64,000 bases of DNA from Plectrocnemia conspersa. Taxonomy: Eukaryota > Arthropoda > Insecta > Trichoptera > Polycentropodidae. The stretch is from positions 62,001-126,000 of the forward strand of contig VTFK01000191.1 of NCBI GenBank assembly GCA_009617715.1. Reading direction: 5' to 3'. A program made the translations under genes and the position numbers. The notes under the pieces are model-generated. The model saw only the letters and a list, made by a program, of their open reading frames with translations. It searched no databases and had not been told where the DNA came from. Each line of letters opens with the position of its first letter. Position 1 is the stretch's first letter. Positions 51,600-63,068 of this stretch are shown here, one piece after another.

Positions 51600-54500
51600 G
51601 GACCAATGCAGGTATCGGACGTTGCAGTTTTTCTGTCGGCTACTAGCTGTACTGGTTTCACCAGTATTAACATATTTGTGGTGATTTATAATAAACATAA
51701 TTAGGTCGATCCTGATTACACTATTGTAATTTTTTTAAATAATATCGATTAACATATTTTAAACTTACAACCATGACTGAAATAAATTATACTTCACGGC
51801 CAATGAAAATTTAGTTTTGCTAAATTCGTGTTTATCTGTTAACATAAAGGTTTTGCCTCGTGTTTGCAATATTTCTCAAGCAATTTATATAAATACAATC
51901 AATTATTTTTTTAAATTAAATAATCACTAGGAATATCTAAGTTACGGAAAATTGATTGCCTGTTTATTTTTTAAATACATAATTAATATTATGTTTTTTA
52001 AAAGCACGTACGATTTGTGCAATAGATACGTGTTGTTCCCATAGTATTGTCTCTAAATATATTCTACAAAAATCAGGTTGAGTTCTTGGAATTCGGAATC
52101 CGTAATTAGACTGTGGTTGAAGTGTAATAGAAATCGGCTGCTTCCTCGTTTTTCTATACTCGGCGTAACTCCGCTTGATGCGACTTCGGACAAACTCTCG
52201 TGTGTCCCAAATCGAAGCGTAGTAGAAAAGCTCTGATTTGTTCTGACTCGCTATGTTCGCGCTTATGTACTAATTTTGAGATTGGTGAGGTAATTGGCTC
52301 TTTCCTACCTTTGAGTCGCAGGTAAATGCGCCGATTTGGAAAACAAAAACAAACTTTGTAGCTGTCTGTTAATTTTTTTATAAATGGTTTTTGCGTTACG
52401 ACTGTTTTTCAAACAGCTAGATATTTGGAAACGCTGTCAGTGGGGTACCTGCTCAAAGTAAATTACACCGACTTTTTGACCCTTGCATTGATTTATTTTA
52501 TATTTCTATCAGCAACAACTGAATCCAAACAAATTTAGGCTCATGTAAAAGTGGCTTTTAATACATCTGAATCTCCAGTCGTCATATGCGTCGGCATAAC
52601 GAATAAACTTGTTCTGCAAGTCGCGAACAACTAATAGTTTTTATTACGAAGTAATTACGACAAATTTTGTTTCACGCTCCAAATGATTCTGAAATTTGAT
52701 TATAAAGAATATTTTAGTTATGAAGACAGTATAACTACAATATTTTAGGATTATCTTAGAAAAAAAATATTTCTATAAGCTTCATACATTATGCAGTTAT
52801 AAACATATCAATAACTTTTCAAGTTCAATTTCAATTGAAAAAAATAAAATTTCCGTTGGTTGAATTGTAAAAAACACAATTGATAAACAAATTAAAATTG
52901 AGGTGAAATGTAATATTAAAAAATTTAATCAAATGGGATTGTCCTGGTTTCACACATTGCTCCCGGCCGTTGCGGAAAACGCTTGTGGGAGCTAAAAAAA
53001 GGTCAGCTCAGAAATTTTTGAATAAAAATTTCCGATTCATTTAGCTCCCGCAACATCCCTAAATAAACAAAAAAATCCGGATGATCTTTTTTTAGCATGA
53101 AGTTGATCAGCACATTTATTTAAACACATATAAGCTTTCAGGAGAATAACATTATAGAGAAAACTGGATCTATAAAATCAATACTGAAACGTTTAAGGGA
53201 GGGCATGTCCTCTCATTCCTCCTCTCCTCCCTCTTGGATTCGCCTTTGCGTATTTGCGTGCAAATATCAATTCAATGCGTTTATTATTTATAGGCATCGA
53301 TTTATTGATTAATTTCTTCGATTTAATAATTCAAGAGAAGTAAAGACTTAATGGTCGTAAAACCGTTTGTTATTGTAATAATCGCTGAAAATAAAAATAA
53401 AAGAAAAAATTTCGATAGGCGTTTATTGCGCGCGCATTTGTGTGTATTTCACCATTCAATGCCTGTACGCGTGTATTCTAGCAATAATAAATAATCATCA
53501 ATTTATTGATTCGTTTCTTTTAAATTAATAATTCAGTCGTATGTTAGACGATCGTTGAAAATCAATGGCCGCAAAATTATTCGTTATTCTAGACAATATT
53601 TAAAAAATATAAACTTATCAATGGGTATTTGAAGGAGTGCGCGCGCATGTTTTGTGCAACACAAAACTCAACACTTCGTCGGCTTGGAAGAAGATTGTCA
53701 CAACTGAAAATACAAAATTGATAGATTTTCATGAGAATGATTTCAAAATGTGTGTATTAATAAAACATTCACGTTTTGACGGGGATGAATAAAAGCAACA
53801 AGCCATTGACAAGCATTATAAGTTGAATTAGGGACTTTTTACTGCAACTCTCATTTACACCTATTATTTCAGAGTCATGGAAATTAAAATATTTACACAA
53901 AAAAATATGAAGAAATAATATGAATATAATATACGCGTCTGTGGCAAGTTTATTTGAATCGAATAAATGTACGTAAACGTCACAAACGCTATGTGGCGAT
54001 TTCGATTTGGGTTATGAAATGCAACTCTAACATAAATATATTGACCATTTCATATAAAAATGTAAAATATTACTATTTTTGAACTTTAAAGTTCTTCTTC
54101 TAAACCGACGGACTTGTATGCGATTTATTGACTCGGTGGTACATTTTATTTCAATCTTTGCTCTTTGTTGTTCGCTGTAAATTTGTAATTTGTATCGAGT
54201 TGCGATTTGTGACAATATTATTTCGATTTATTAAGTTTTACAAAAATAATACTTTTTAAAAAACGGTAAATTTTGCGATCTATGGATAAGATTTCCAAAT
54301 AGATATTTAAATATTTAAAAAGCTAGTCATATTATTGTAACTATTTCAATTAAAAAAAACTTTTTTAAAAAGATAAAAATATTTTATAAAATTAAATTTA
54401 TTTTTTGTCATAAGCTGAAATGAATTATATATTTATTTTTCGATTTAACTAGTTTGATATAATTTAGTTAAGGATAAAATTAAGCTTCTTTTTTAATTTG

Positions 54501-54878
54501 AACAAATAAAAAATCTTTCAAAATAAATTAAAATAAAGAAGATTAGATAAAAATCAATTTATTAAAGAACTATGCTATTTAACAGGGAATTATTTTAAAA
54601 GATATGTGCATTTAAATAAATTCTTTGTTCCTTAAAACGAATTATTTGTACATCAATGTAAGGTAAATCTTCGCATATTTATTCACTGTTCTGACCACTT
54701 GCACTAAATATGTCCAACAATAATGCACAAACAATTAGTTTTATAGAACAATTATCCTATATATTGCTCATTTAAATTGTCCACAAAATAAAAAAACTAG
54801 TATAACGATGCAATTCATATTATTAATATATTTTTGTATAGCAATTTCCATTTAATGTATTTTTAATAAACTTTTCAG
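51600..54878. other. Region upstream of the BTB gene; CpG patch at 52090-52340
   Basis: There is no coding exon I can support. The patch 52090-52340 (ggcgtaactccgcttgatgc, ctatgttcgcgcttatg) is less AT-biased and ends near a donor-like cgcag|gtaaat at about 52320, so it could be a non-coding first exon of the BTB gene. A gggagggcat-type repeat edge lies at 53200-53240 and the C/D cassettes at 53290-53660. Confidence 0.35.
53290..53660. repeat. Tandem repeat cassettes C and D (related to 49751-50100)
   Basis: Two diverged tandem copies. Copy C has tcgatttattgatt, ttaataattca, aatggtcgtaaaaccgtttg and attgcgcgcgcatttgtgtg. Copy D has tcaatttattgatt, ttaataattcagtcg, atcgttgaaaatcaatggcc, aaaattattcgttatt and gtgcgcgcgcatg. 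Copy D is very close to cassette B at 49951 (atcgttaaaaatcaatggcc). Confidence 0.6.
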
Positions 54879-54896
54879 ATGTAACCAAAAGTTAAA

Positions 54897-57804
54897 ATGG
54901 TCAGCAACATGGATAGTTATCAGCTCAAGTGGCACTCGCACACAAACCATCTCAATGGTTCTGTGGCAGCCTTGTACCGCTCGGAAAAATTTACCGATGT
55001 GGTACTATGTACTACTGATGGCTGCCAGATACCTGCACACAAATTCATATTGAGTTCGTGTAGCATATACTTAAATACCTTACTAGAGAGCCAAAGAGGC
55101 GCTCTTAGATATGCCAACAGCATGATTTACGTAGTTTTACCACCAGAAATAACAACAAAGGCTCTACAAATCTTAATAGAATATATGTACAAAGGTACGC
55201 TCATTAAACCATTATATAAACACTACATAAAATTAATTTTATCTATATGTTTATAGGAGAAACGACAGTTTCGAACGATATATTAGATGTTGTTTTACAA
55301 GCCGGCGATTTGTTGAAAGTCCGAGGGCTCTGGAGACAGAGCGAAGCTCAAAATGAAACGACGGAGGATAAGATCGCCACCGAGAAGCGAATCATCGACG
55401 GTCCAGCGAAACAAACGGTTATTAAAAAAACCGATAATGCTGAAGCATCAACCTTGCCAAAGATATCTGTTAAAAAAGATGAAAAACTATTGAAAGCCTT
55501 CGCTCCGGTTCAACAGTTAAATCTGACGAGGCAGTCATTTATAGGACCTCCAAAGTTAGTCTTTATAAAATCGCCAGAAGGTGCTCTAGGTACTTTGACG
55601 GCTAAACCATCGCCGCAGACAATAATAGTCACACCGGATCTGCAACATCATATCATAAATGATAACTTACAGAGTAAAGACGGCGAGGAGAACCATACCA
55701 ATTTTGTACCGGAGCTTAAAGTCAAAAAGAACGATAAGAAGTATATTAAGAAAACAAAACTGGACAACACTAAATCTGATAATGAAGGAAAATCTGATAA
55801 ATCGACGCAGAAAAGTAAAGAAAGCAGAACTCACGATTACTCTAAAGGTATGTTTTTTTATTATGATATTTTATTTCTGAGAAAATATAGGTCATAAATA
55901 TGAAATTCTATTTAAAAAAATATGTTATAATACTTTTAGGTGAAATAGATCCAAAAAGTATAGTTTCAGTGAAACCCGAACCTAATTGGGATGACGATAA
56001 CGATATGGAATCGGACGATATATTCGAATCGGATATCATAATCAAGCCTGAACTAGACGATATGATCGCTGAAGCTATGGACGATGAAGACATAGATGAA
56101 CAAGTAAACAAATTATGATAATATGTTTGTCACAGACTTCAACTTAAATTTATTTTTCAGATTTATAGTCCGCTCACTTGCGAGTTATGCTTCGAAGTGT
56201 TCCACATACCGGCAGAGTGGGTGCGTCACATACAGGGTCACGCAGAGAGCACTACCACGACAACCAGCCGGAAACGAAAGACGAGATCAGCCTCGGACGA
56301 TACTGAAGAGACAACCGCTTTGTTAAGATGTGATCTATGCCAGAAGCACTTCCCAAATCCGGCCGAATGGGTCAGACACATACAGAGCACCCACACAGAG
56401 ACTGGTTAGATTTGATCATACAGCCGATAAGATTGTCGTTTAACGGTGTGATTTATAATGATCATCTTTGTTGTTTAGAATTGGCCATATCGAATAATAG
56501 TGCACCGCCAAGACGCCACAATCGGTACACCGACGGCGATCAGAACAAAACGTGCGACCATTGCAAGAAAGTGTTCCCGTCTCATGCATCGATGGTTATT
56601 CACTTAAGAACTCATACAGGTGATTATATTTTACTGACTTTTGTACTCAGATTCATGTCCTTCTCAATAACGATGTTTTTTGTTGAATTGTACTAATCTA
56701 GATATCAGCACATTTGGTAGTTTTAGATATTCCTATCGTGACATTGCAATATAAAATTGCCTCTTATATCGTCGCCTCAATTTCCATTGCATAATTTTGA
56801 TGGATACAAATTTCTCAACAGCATAATAGGGCAACAACAAAAAAATCACATCTCACATATTGCTCCATAGATATGAGTGTTTATCAAAGTATATTCAAAC
56901 CACTTATAATATAAGAGTGTTTTGGTCAATAGGAGGGCACAAAAACAATTATCACTTCTCAGAAGTCAAAAATTCACGTCAAAAGCAATAAAATCGTGTC
57001 GGCGCCATCGCAGTAGAAGTGCTCGGTAACAAGCCGCTCAATAACGTGGCCGTTTTTCCCATCAGAAAACAAAATTTTACCACCGTGCGTTGGTTTTGAG
57101 CATCAGCCATCTCACGTTTTTACCAAGTGGAAAAAAATGTATTGGTAAAAAATGCTACACACTAATGGGTGTTCTCACGGCGACGAAACGTGGCATACTG
57201 ACTCATACTGGTTCCCTCTATAACATCCCACCACTCAAAACTCGTTCGCCTAATGTTCCTCTCCTCCATGACCCGAGTCTCGTTAATTTTGGGTCCCCTG
57301 TATTCTGTATACTTTCATACGCTAGAGTATTACATTTACGACTTTTTAGCAGACAAACAAATTTATAAGATTGATTAAATAATCCAATGTCTAAATCTTA
57401 TCAGACAATCATTTTCGGCTCTTTGAATTACGAAATACAATCTTGCTCATTTCCATCTATGTGTTAAAAGTGACTAGAGCCAATTATTCTTAATAGAACC
57501 GTAGGTTCAAAATAAACCAACGCAAGTTTCATGAACACTGATTTCACTAGTGTATTTTTTATTTACTAGGCAATGAATTATTAATAAAATTACAGGTGAA
57601 CGTCCATTCATATGTGGCCTGTGCAACAAAGGCTTCAATGTAAAATCAAACCTGTTGCGCCATCTAAGAACCTTGCACGACACCATAGTCGGTCCTGGCA
57701 ACGTACCGTTCTTACAAGAGGATTTGATCATCACTGCAACGTCACCAAACAGCAATTCTCAGCCTTCCACGTCCGCCGACATCAAACTGGAAGCACCCTC
57801 TTGA
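54897..57804 (+). CDS. BTB/POZ domain C2H2 zinc-finger transcription factor
   Basis: Six coding exons: 54897-55194, 55257-55847, 55940-56103, 56161-56404, 56479-56619, and 57596 to TGA 57802-57804. All joins are GT-AG and in frame, giving 548 aa. The acceptor at 54878 and an in-frame stop at 54882 show that the first listed exon carries 5' UTR and that an upstream exon exists. Domains: BTB at residues about 8-120 ([36 protein letters not shown], and [15 protein letters not shown] across the first intron); a low-complexity linker; an acidic exon (297-351) with SUMO-type VKPE and IKPE sites; C2H2 fingers at 358-378, 408-429, 458-478 and 486-507, the last two joined by a THTGERPF linker. Such proteins bind DNA in the nucleus and oligomerise by BTB, usually as repressors or architectural factors. 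The orthologue is uncertain. Coding-like sequence continues past the TGA (next entry). Confidence 0.9.
56880..57065. repeat. Foldback-family left arm inside the BTB gene's last intron
   Basis: In the 976-bp intron 56620-57595 (between fingers 3 and 4) lies aattatcacttctcagaag, ttcacgtcaaaagcaataaa and atcgtgtcggcgccatcgca, the left arm of the family palindrome, preceded by cacatattgctccatag. The right arm is mostly missing. The insertion is in an intron and does not break the coding joins. Confidence 0.75.
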
Positions 57805-58038
57805 GATAACGCCGAGGTGGAAAGGAATATCATTATCCACGAGGTTTGCAAAGACGAGTTGAGCGACAATGCTGTCGAAAATGGTGAAGACGAAATACTG
57901 ATCGAGAAGCCCAGGACGATCAAGCGGGGCTCGATTAGAAAGAAGAAAGTGTTCGTCAAAGACGACAAGATCATCCAACGTCATTCACTGTTTCTGCAGC
58001 AGCGCGCCAAATTCTTTTCAACCAAAAAGTGGAAATGA
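57805..58038 (+). other. In-frame open extension after the TGA of the BTB zinc-finger gene
   Basis: After TGA (57802-57804, context tct-TGA-gat) the same frame stays open for 77 codons to TGA 58036-58038. The peptide is protein-like and unlike the AT-rich flanks: an acidic part (EVCKDELSDNAVENGEDEIL), then a basic part (KRGSIRKKKVFVKDDK) and a tail ending FSTKKWK. GC content falls only after 58038, and a canonical AATAAA lies 16 bp past the second stop (58054-58059), which fits the second stop being the true gene end. Options are stop-codon readthrough, a recent nonsense mutation or allele, or a sequencing error. The context lacks the strong TGA-CTA motif known from leaky stops. Full readthrough would give a protein of about 626 residues. 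Confidence 0.65.
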
Positions 58039-58053
58039 GATATTACAACTTGC

Positions 58054-58059
58054 AATAAA
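58054..58059 (+). terminator. Poly(A) signal AATAAA of the BTB zinc-finger gene
   Basis: A canonical AATAAA lies 16 bp after the second stop codon (58038) and 250 bp after the first TGA. Other AATAAA words occur farther downstream in AT-rich DNA, so the exact cleavage site is not certain. Confidence 0.5.
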
Positions 58060-61000
58060 GTATATATACATTAAATTAAAATGATCAATGTGTGAATAAT
58101 ATTGAAACATACAATTATAATAGAAACTATTTACGGTATCTTAATAGTTAATATCGATTCTTTACGGTATCTACTCATCTAATCCGTGATACTCTTATTT
58201 TACACAATTTCTGTATTACAATTTACATATTGCGGTAAATGTGTGAATTTATATGATTTTGTATTTACAAAATTTATGGATCCTAATCCCAGAATAGTTA
58301 TGTAAATTAAGGTTTCCTACTAATCCCTATATGTAAATTTCCAGTTATGTATGTGTCCTTAAATTTATAAACGAAAAAAGTTTTTATTCCAACTATTACA
58401 AAGTAATATTGATAAATTTTAATACAATATTATATATTGAAAGAAAAAATATTATATATAATAATAAGTTCATATAGTTAGGATCGATGTAATTTAAATA
58501 ATAAAATTTCGGCATTCAACATAGCAATAATCAAATAGCATTTGCAGCAAGTAAATGTTAATGGAGAAATTGTGTAAAAAAAGTACATAGAATTTGACGA
58601 GTAAATATGGTATATTGTTGAAATTACCATTTACGTTGCGACGTATTCAATCTAAAATATATGTAATTTTTTATATTTGATCATTATATATTGCAAATGT
58701 GTATCGTTCCTTTCTACCTTGTAATCTATATATAGATGATGTGTATATATATATATACGATTTAACTTTTATATAATATAATTGCATAAATATTACTCTT
58801 GTGAGAGATTTGTTGTTACTTATGTAACGAAATGTTTCGGTTAAAGCTTAAAAGCGACCCAGCTCGATAACTGACTGCAAAGCGACGGGTCACTTTTAAA
58901 ATATGTATATTTGAAATATTACAAAATACGATTTTACATATAATATATCGTAACAAAGATCTTCCTAGTCATAGTTGATAATATTTTTGAAGTCAAAGTA
59001 TTACTTTTAAGATTATTTATGTGATTTCCAGAGTTTCTTATGTCTGGATAAGTATATATACTATATATATAGACTTTAAATATATTTATATATTATATAT
59101 ACATATAAGTTCATAAAAATTTAACATTATTTGTAATTACATTTAACTTTTCTTTATCTATACTTTCTTTGTAATGACCCTAATTTTTAAGATTTTGTCC
59201 TTTCGAAGAAAACATAAGTTTATAAAATACATAAGAACAATACAATACCCTTTAATCTAAACTTTTATCCACTTAATTCCCATATTCTCCATAAAAAAAA
59301 TACTTATGGAGAAAATATCAATATAAATATTAAACATAATATTTAGTCGCTAGAAGTTTTTCTTTTTTTACAAACAGAATTTTGTATATGATTAAACATT
59401 GTTTAATGATCCAATACCATTAATTTGAATGTAGACTATAAAAAAATACTATATCAGATTTTAAATATTCTTCCAAACATACTGGACTTGTATGTAATTT
59501 TATTGTAATATCATAAGCTTCTTTTTATATGAAAACTTTAAGTGAAATAAATTTGTTTTGTAATAAAATACATTATTTTACTTTTATTTATTAACATCCT
59601 TATTATTGGAACAAACTTACAACTTTTTTCTAATGAATTATTAAAATGGTATTTCAATAGTTTTTACAATGATGCAGTTGAGCCAACTCTAAATTTTTTT
59701 ATACATTTGTAGGGACTATGACCAAAGATCATCACAAAGAAAGGTATGCAGAAAATTTTCGTAATTTATTTAAATTAAACAAAGACATAAAATTATCACT
59801 GGATGCTATTGTGAAAATCGAATTATAAAAGATGGATATAAAAGGACCGTCTCCAAAACACAAAAATCAGTAGAATACGGAAAACCAAACGAGTTTTTAA
59901 TTGCGAATTCAATATCACTAAACCTATATTAATTGTTTAGTATTTACTCCTATCTTTATATATTATTGTCGTATTGTTACTAAATAATGAAGCAATATAT
60001 TTTTATTTGAAAAAATAATGTTGCTTCATCTCTTTAGTCTGTGTCAAATAGTAGCAGTTTTTTAAACAATTAAAGACTATTTAGTCATTGCTAATTTAAT
60101 ATATACTACGATAAGAATGTGATAAATCACATTTATTGAATTTGACGATATTTTAAATGTGAAAGCAATCAAAATATATGTATGGAAACTTGTTGAATCT
60201 TTATCAAAAATAATAGGGGCATCTATAGTGATTTATTGACATGAATATAAATTATTTTGTTAATTAAATGAGCAAATTTTTCAATATGCAAACACATTAT
60301 GAGTTTACATTCTTTCAATGCTTAAAGATGCTAAAAATAAGCAGTATTATTTTTTTAAAAAAGACGAGTAGCAGGTAAGTATCTGGATGAGTCCTTGTAT
60401 GTTTTATAATTTGACTTTACGACGGTATCTTTAGGAGTGGTCTGCCATAATGAATCAATAGCCATAATTAACTATATTGCCTCAATGTCGAAAATGTCTT
60501 GGTGGATGACAAGAGACATTGTATGGCATAACCACCATTTTGTACTATAGAAGAGCAAACATTTAACAAATTAAATAGCAGTTGCTTACTTTCGAAAGTT
60601 TTGATCTCAATTGTATATAGGCATACAAATTTAGATGAAATTTTGAAAGTCTTTGCAGTTATTGACATCCAAAAGATGCCAGGTCTGGTTTGTTACCAAA
60701 TTCAGTCCGTGCTTCATTATTGGATCGAAGTTCAAAAAAGTTTCTCCGCCAATCTTGAGGCGATTTTTCGAGACATAAGTTAAGGAAAATTAAATTTCAC
60801 TCACGACTAAATAATGAACCTACAATGACGATTATGGCTGCTAATATGGGATCTAATGGCTGTTAAAATGTTATATCTTCGTCAAAGGCGAGTCAAATAA
60901 AATCAGAGTGAATTTCACTGGTGAGAATTTGACTGGTAATAATTTATTTCCGCAATAATATGTTGTTTTGAGTAAATTGAAGTGTACTGGCATTGTCACT

Positions 61001-61324
61001 AGAATTTGAACTTATATAGGGACTTTTGGAGGCGTAGACAAAATGAAATAATTGGTGTCATTTAAAGAAGATCCTGTACGAATAAATACAATGCAATTTG
61101 GGATTGAATTATCTGTTGCAAAAAGAAACAAAATAAGAGTTATTTGCATTATGATACTAACATACCCATTGTTGCAGTGCTGTAGTTGAGGTAGTATGCG
61201 CTCGAGGGCGAAAATTCAATGTTGCTCCTCCCCTTTGTTTTTTCTCAATTTTCGAATACGGCTATTATGTGCAAAAAAATTATATGTATAAATTATCAAG
61301 ACAGCAAAAATAGAATAAAATGTT
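58060..61324. other. AT-rich downstream region
   Basis: No supported gene. The first part may be 3' UTR if more distal poly(A) sites are used. The patch 60400-60800 is slightly less AT-rich and has short frames on both strands (60601-60783 on +, 60468-60668 on -) with no recognised domain; it may be a decayed element. A GC-richer edge at about 61180-61240 looks like a transposon end. Confidence 0.45.
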
Positions 61325-62040
61325 AAAAATTACGTCTATTTGCTGTTCAAACCCAAACCTTCCTTACACCAATTAACCAAACCTAACCCAATGAAAGTTC
61401 TAAGACTAATTATAGTTTTAGAACTTTCATTAGGTCAAGTCTAAAATACAAACTAAGCCAACCCAACTCTCTGGGGGGAAATAAGTGGAAAAATATGTAC
61501 GGACAGACGTCGCATTTCACATATTGCTCCATAGTTTGTCTACACTTGATATCTATGTTTTAAAAATCTGATAGCTATCCTTTCTATCATGTATTCAAAC
61601 TGAATTTTGGTCAATAGGAGAAGTCCAAAATTCACGGCAAAAGCAATAAAATCGTGTCGGCGCCGTCGCAGTGGGAACGCTTATTACCGAGCGTTCCCAC
61701 TGCAACGGCACGATTTTATTGCTTTTGACGTGAATTTTTGACTTCTGAGAAGGGATAACTGTTTTTTGCGCCCTCCTATTGGTCAAAATTCGATTTATAT
61801 GTGCTTCGTTCGGTTCTCACTTATTGTAAGTGGTAATACTGTTATAAAAAGTCTTAATATGAACGCTTCATAATCAAACGTTTCCAGTGCGACGGCGACG
61901 GCACGATTTTATTGCTTTTGACTTCTGAGAAAGGATAATTGTTTCCGTCTAGCCCTCCTTTTGCGCAAAATTTGGTTTAGATATAAGCGTTTTCACTGCA
62001 GCGGCGACAGTAAGATTTTTTCGCTTTTAATGCGGATTCT
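61325..62040. repeat. Foldback/MITE-like repeat, copy 5, with nested half-copies
   Basis: The shared modules appear in order (tatttgctgttcaaacccaa, attatagttttagaactttc, acatattgctccatagtttg), then a palindrome at about 61590-61800 with inner arms cagtgggaacgct and agcgttcccactg around an 8-nt loop. A further right-arm copy follows at about 61880-61990 (gcgacggcgacggcacgatt, ttgacttctgagaa) and a more decayed one at about 61990-62035. This is the most complex member in the window. Confidence 0.8.
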
Positions 62041-62049
62041 AAACTAAAT

Positions 62050-62660
62050 TGGAAGAGAGTAGGGCAGGTGGTGGCATTTGTTCCCCCTTGAATCTGGCCA
62101 AAAATTGGACATGTATTTAAATGCACTTTTTTTAAATCATTAACACTTATTTTTTGATCGTTTTCACTAATAACAAATATACTACACTAAAAATAAACTT
62201 GAAACAAATTATGTCACTTTGAATAAATAGTTTCCACTAAAAATTAATACTATCCACAAAAAAAAAAATATTATACTTTGCACTGAATGATCCCACTGAT
62301 GTTTTACTATGGTATACAATTCGTAATTAAATAAAGTGTTGAGAAACTCCGATCGTTTTTAAAAAACTAAAACATTAGATAACAGATAAATATGTAGATA
62401 CTATGGCAAAAAGATATGTTTCAAAGTTGTTGTACAAAGTGCATACCATCAAGTTTTTAGTGCAAAGTAATACAATTTATATTTCTGAATACAAAGTGCA
62501 TATTAAATATTATATATGTAACCCAAAAAAATACATGTAATTTATTAAAATACTACGAACCTTAATGAAATCGAAATATTGAAAAAACGACCACTGACTG
62601 GCCTACTTTTTCCACTCCCCCCTAGAAAAACTTAAAATGAGGTCCCTATAATCTTGCAAC
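62050..62660. repeat. Dispersed repeat, paired with 50600-50790
   Basis: Starts with caggtggtggcatttg and ends after ccccctagaaaaacttaaaatgaggt, with the shared cttaatgaaatcgaaatatt in the second half. The middle (about 62100-62540) is AT-rich and not shared with the shorter copy, so it may be an insertion here or a deletion there. Confidence 0.55.
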
Positions 62661-63060
62661 CGCTTTTGATTTGATTTTTTTATATTAATGTTCCAGAAAT
62701 TAAGCAAAACAATGAAATTAAAATTCAAAATATTTTATAACAATTGTGTTGCATCGTATTTAGTTTAACTACTCTTGTGTTCCAACATGTTTCCAAATCG
62801 CGTTTTAATGACAGTAGTAAAGATTTTTTTAATTCTTCCTAGCAAATAGTAGAACGAGAATATACGTGTTTATGCTTTCTACTGTATCTTGCTTGGGTGA
62901 GTGTGTTTCAGACAAAGTTGTCACAGTTTACAAATAATGTCATGTGATTTCTAGCAAAATCAAATATATGATTTGAATATAGATTATTACTAACTTTGTT
63001 TTGGCCCTCCCATCAATCTTGCGCCTGGGGGCATATGCCCCCCTACACTACTACTACAGC
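62661..63060. other. AT-rich spacer and edge of a gggggcat-type repeat
   Basis: The only notable structure is gggggcatatgccccc at about 63027-63042, a near-perfect palindrome of the kind that marks the ends of the repeat family at 50.6 kb. The hAT-type element at 63069 is inserted just to its right. Confidence 0.4.
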
Positions 63061-63068
63061 CCTGCATT

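Noticed and set aside
57090..57368. 92-codon frame inside the BTB gene's last intron
   Set aside because: Lies in repeat-rich intron sequence, joins no exon in frame and has no domain.
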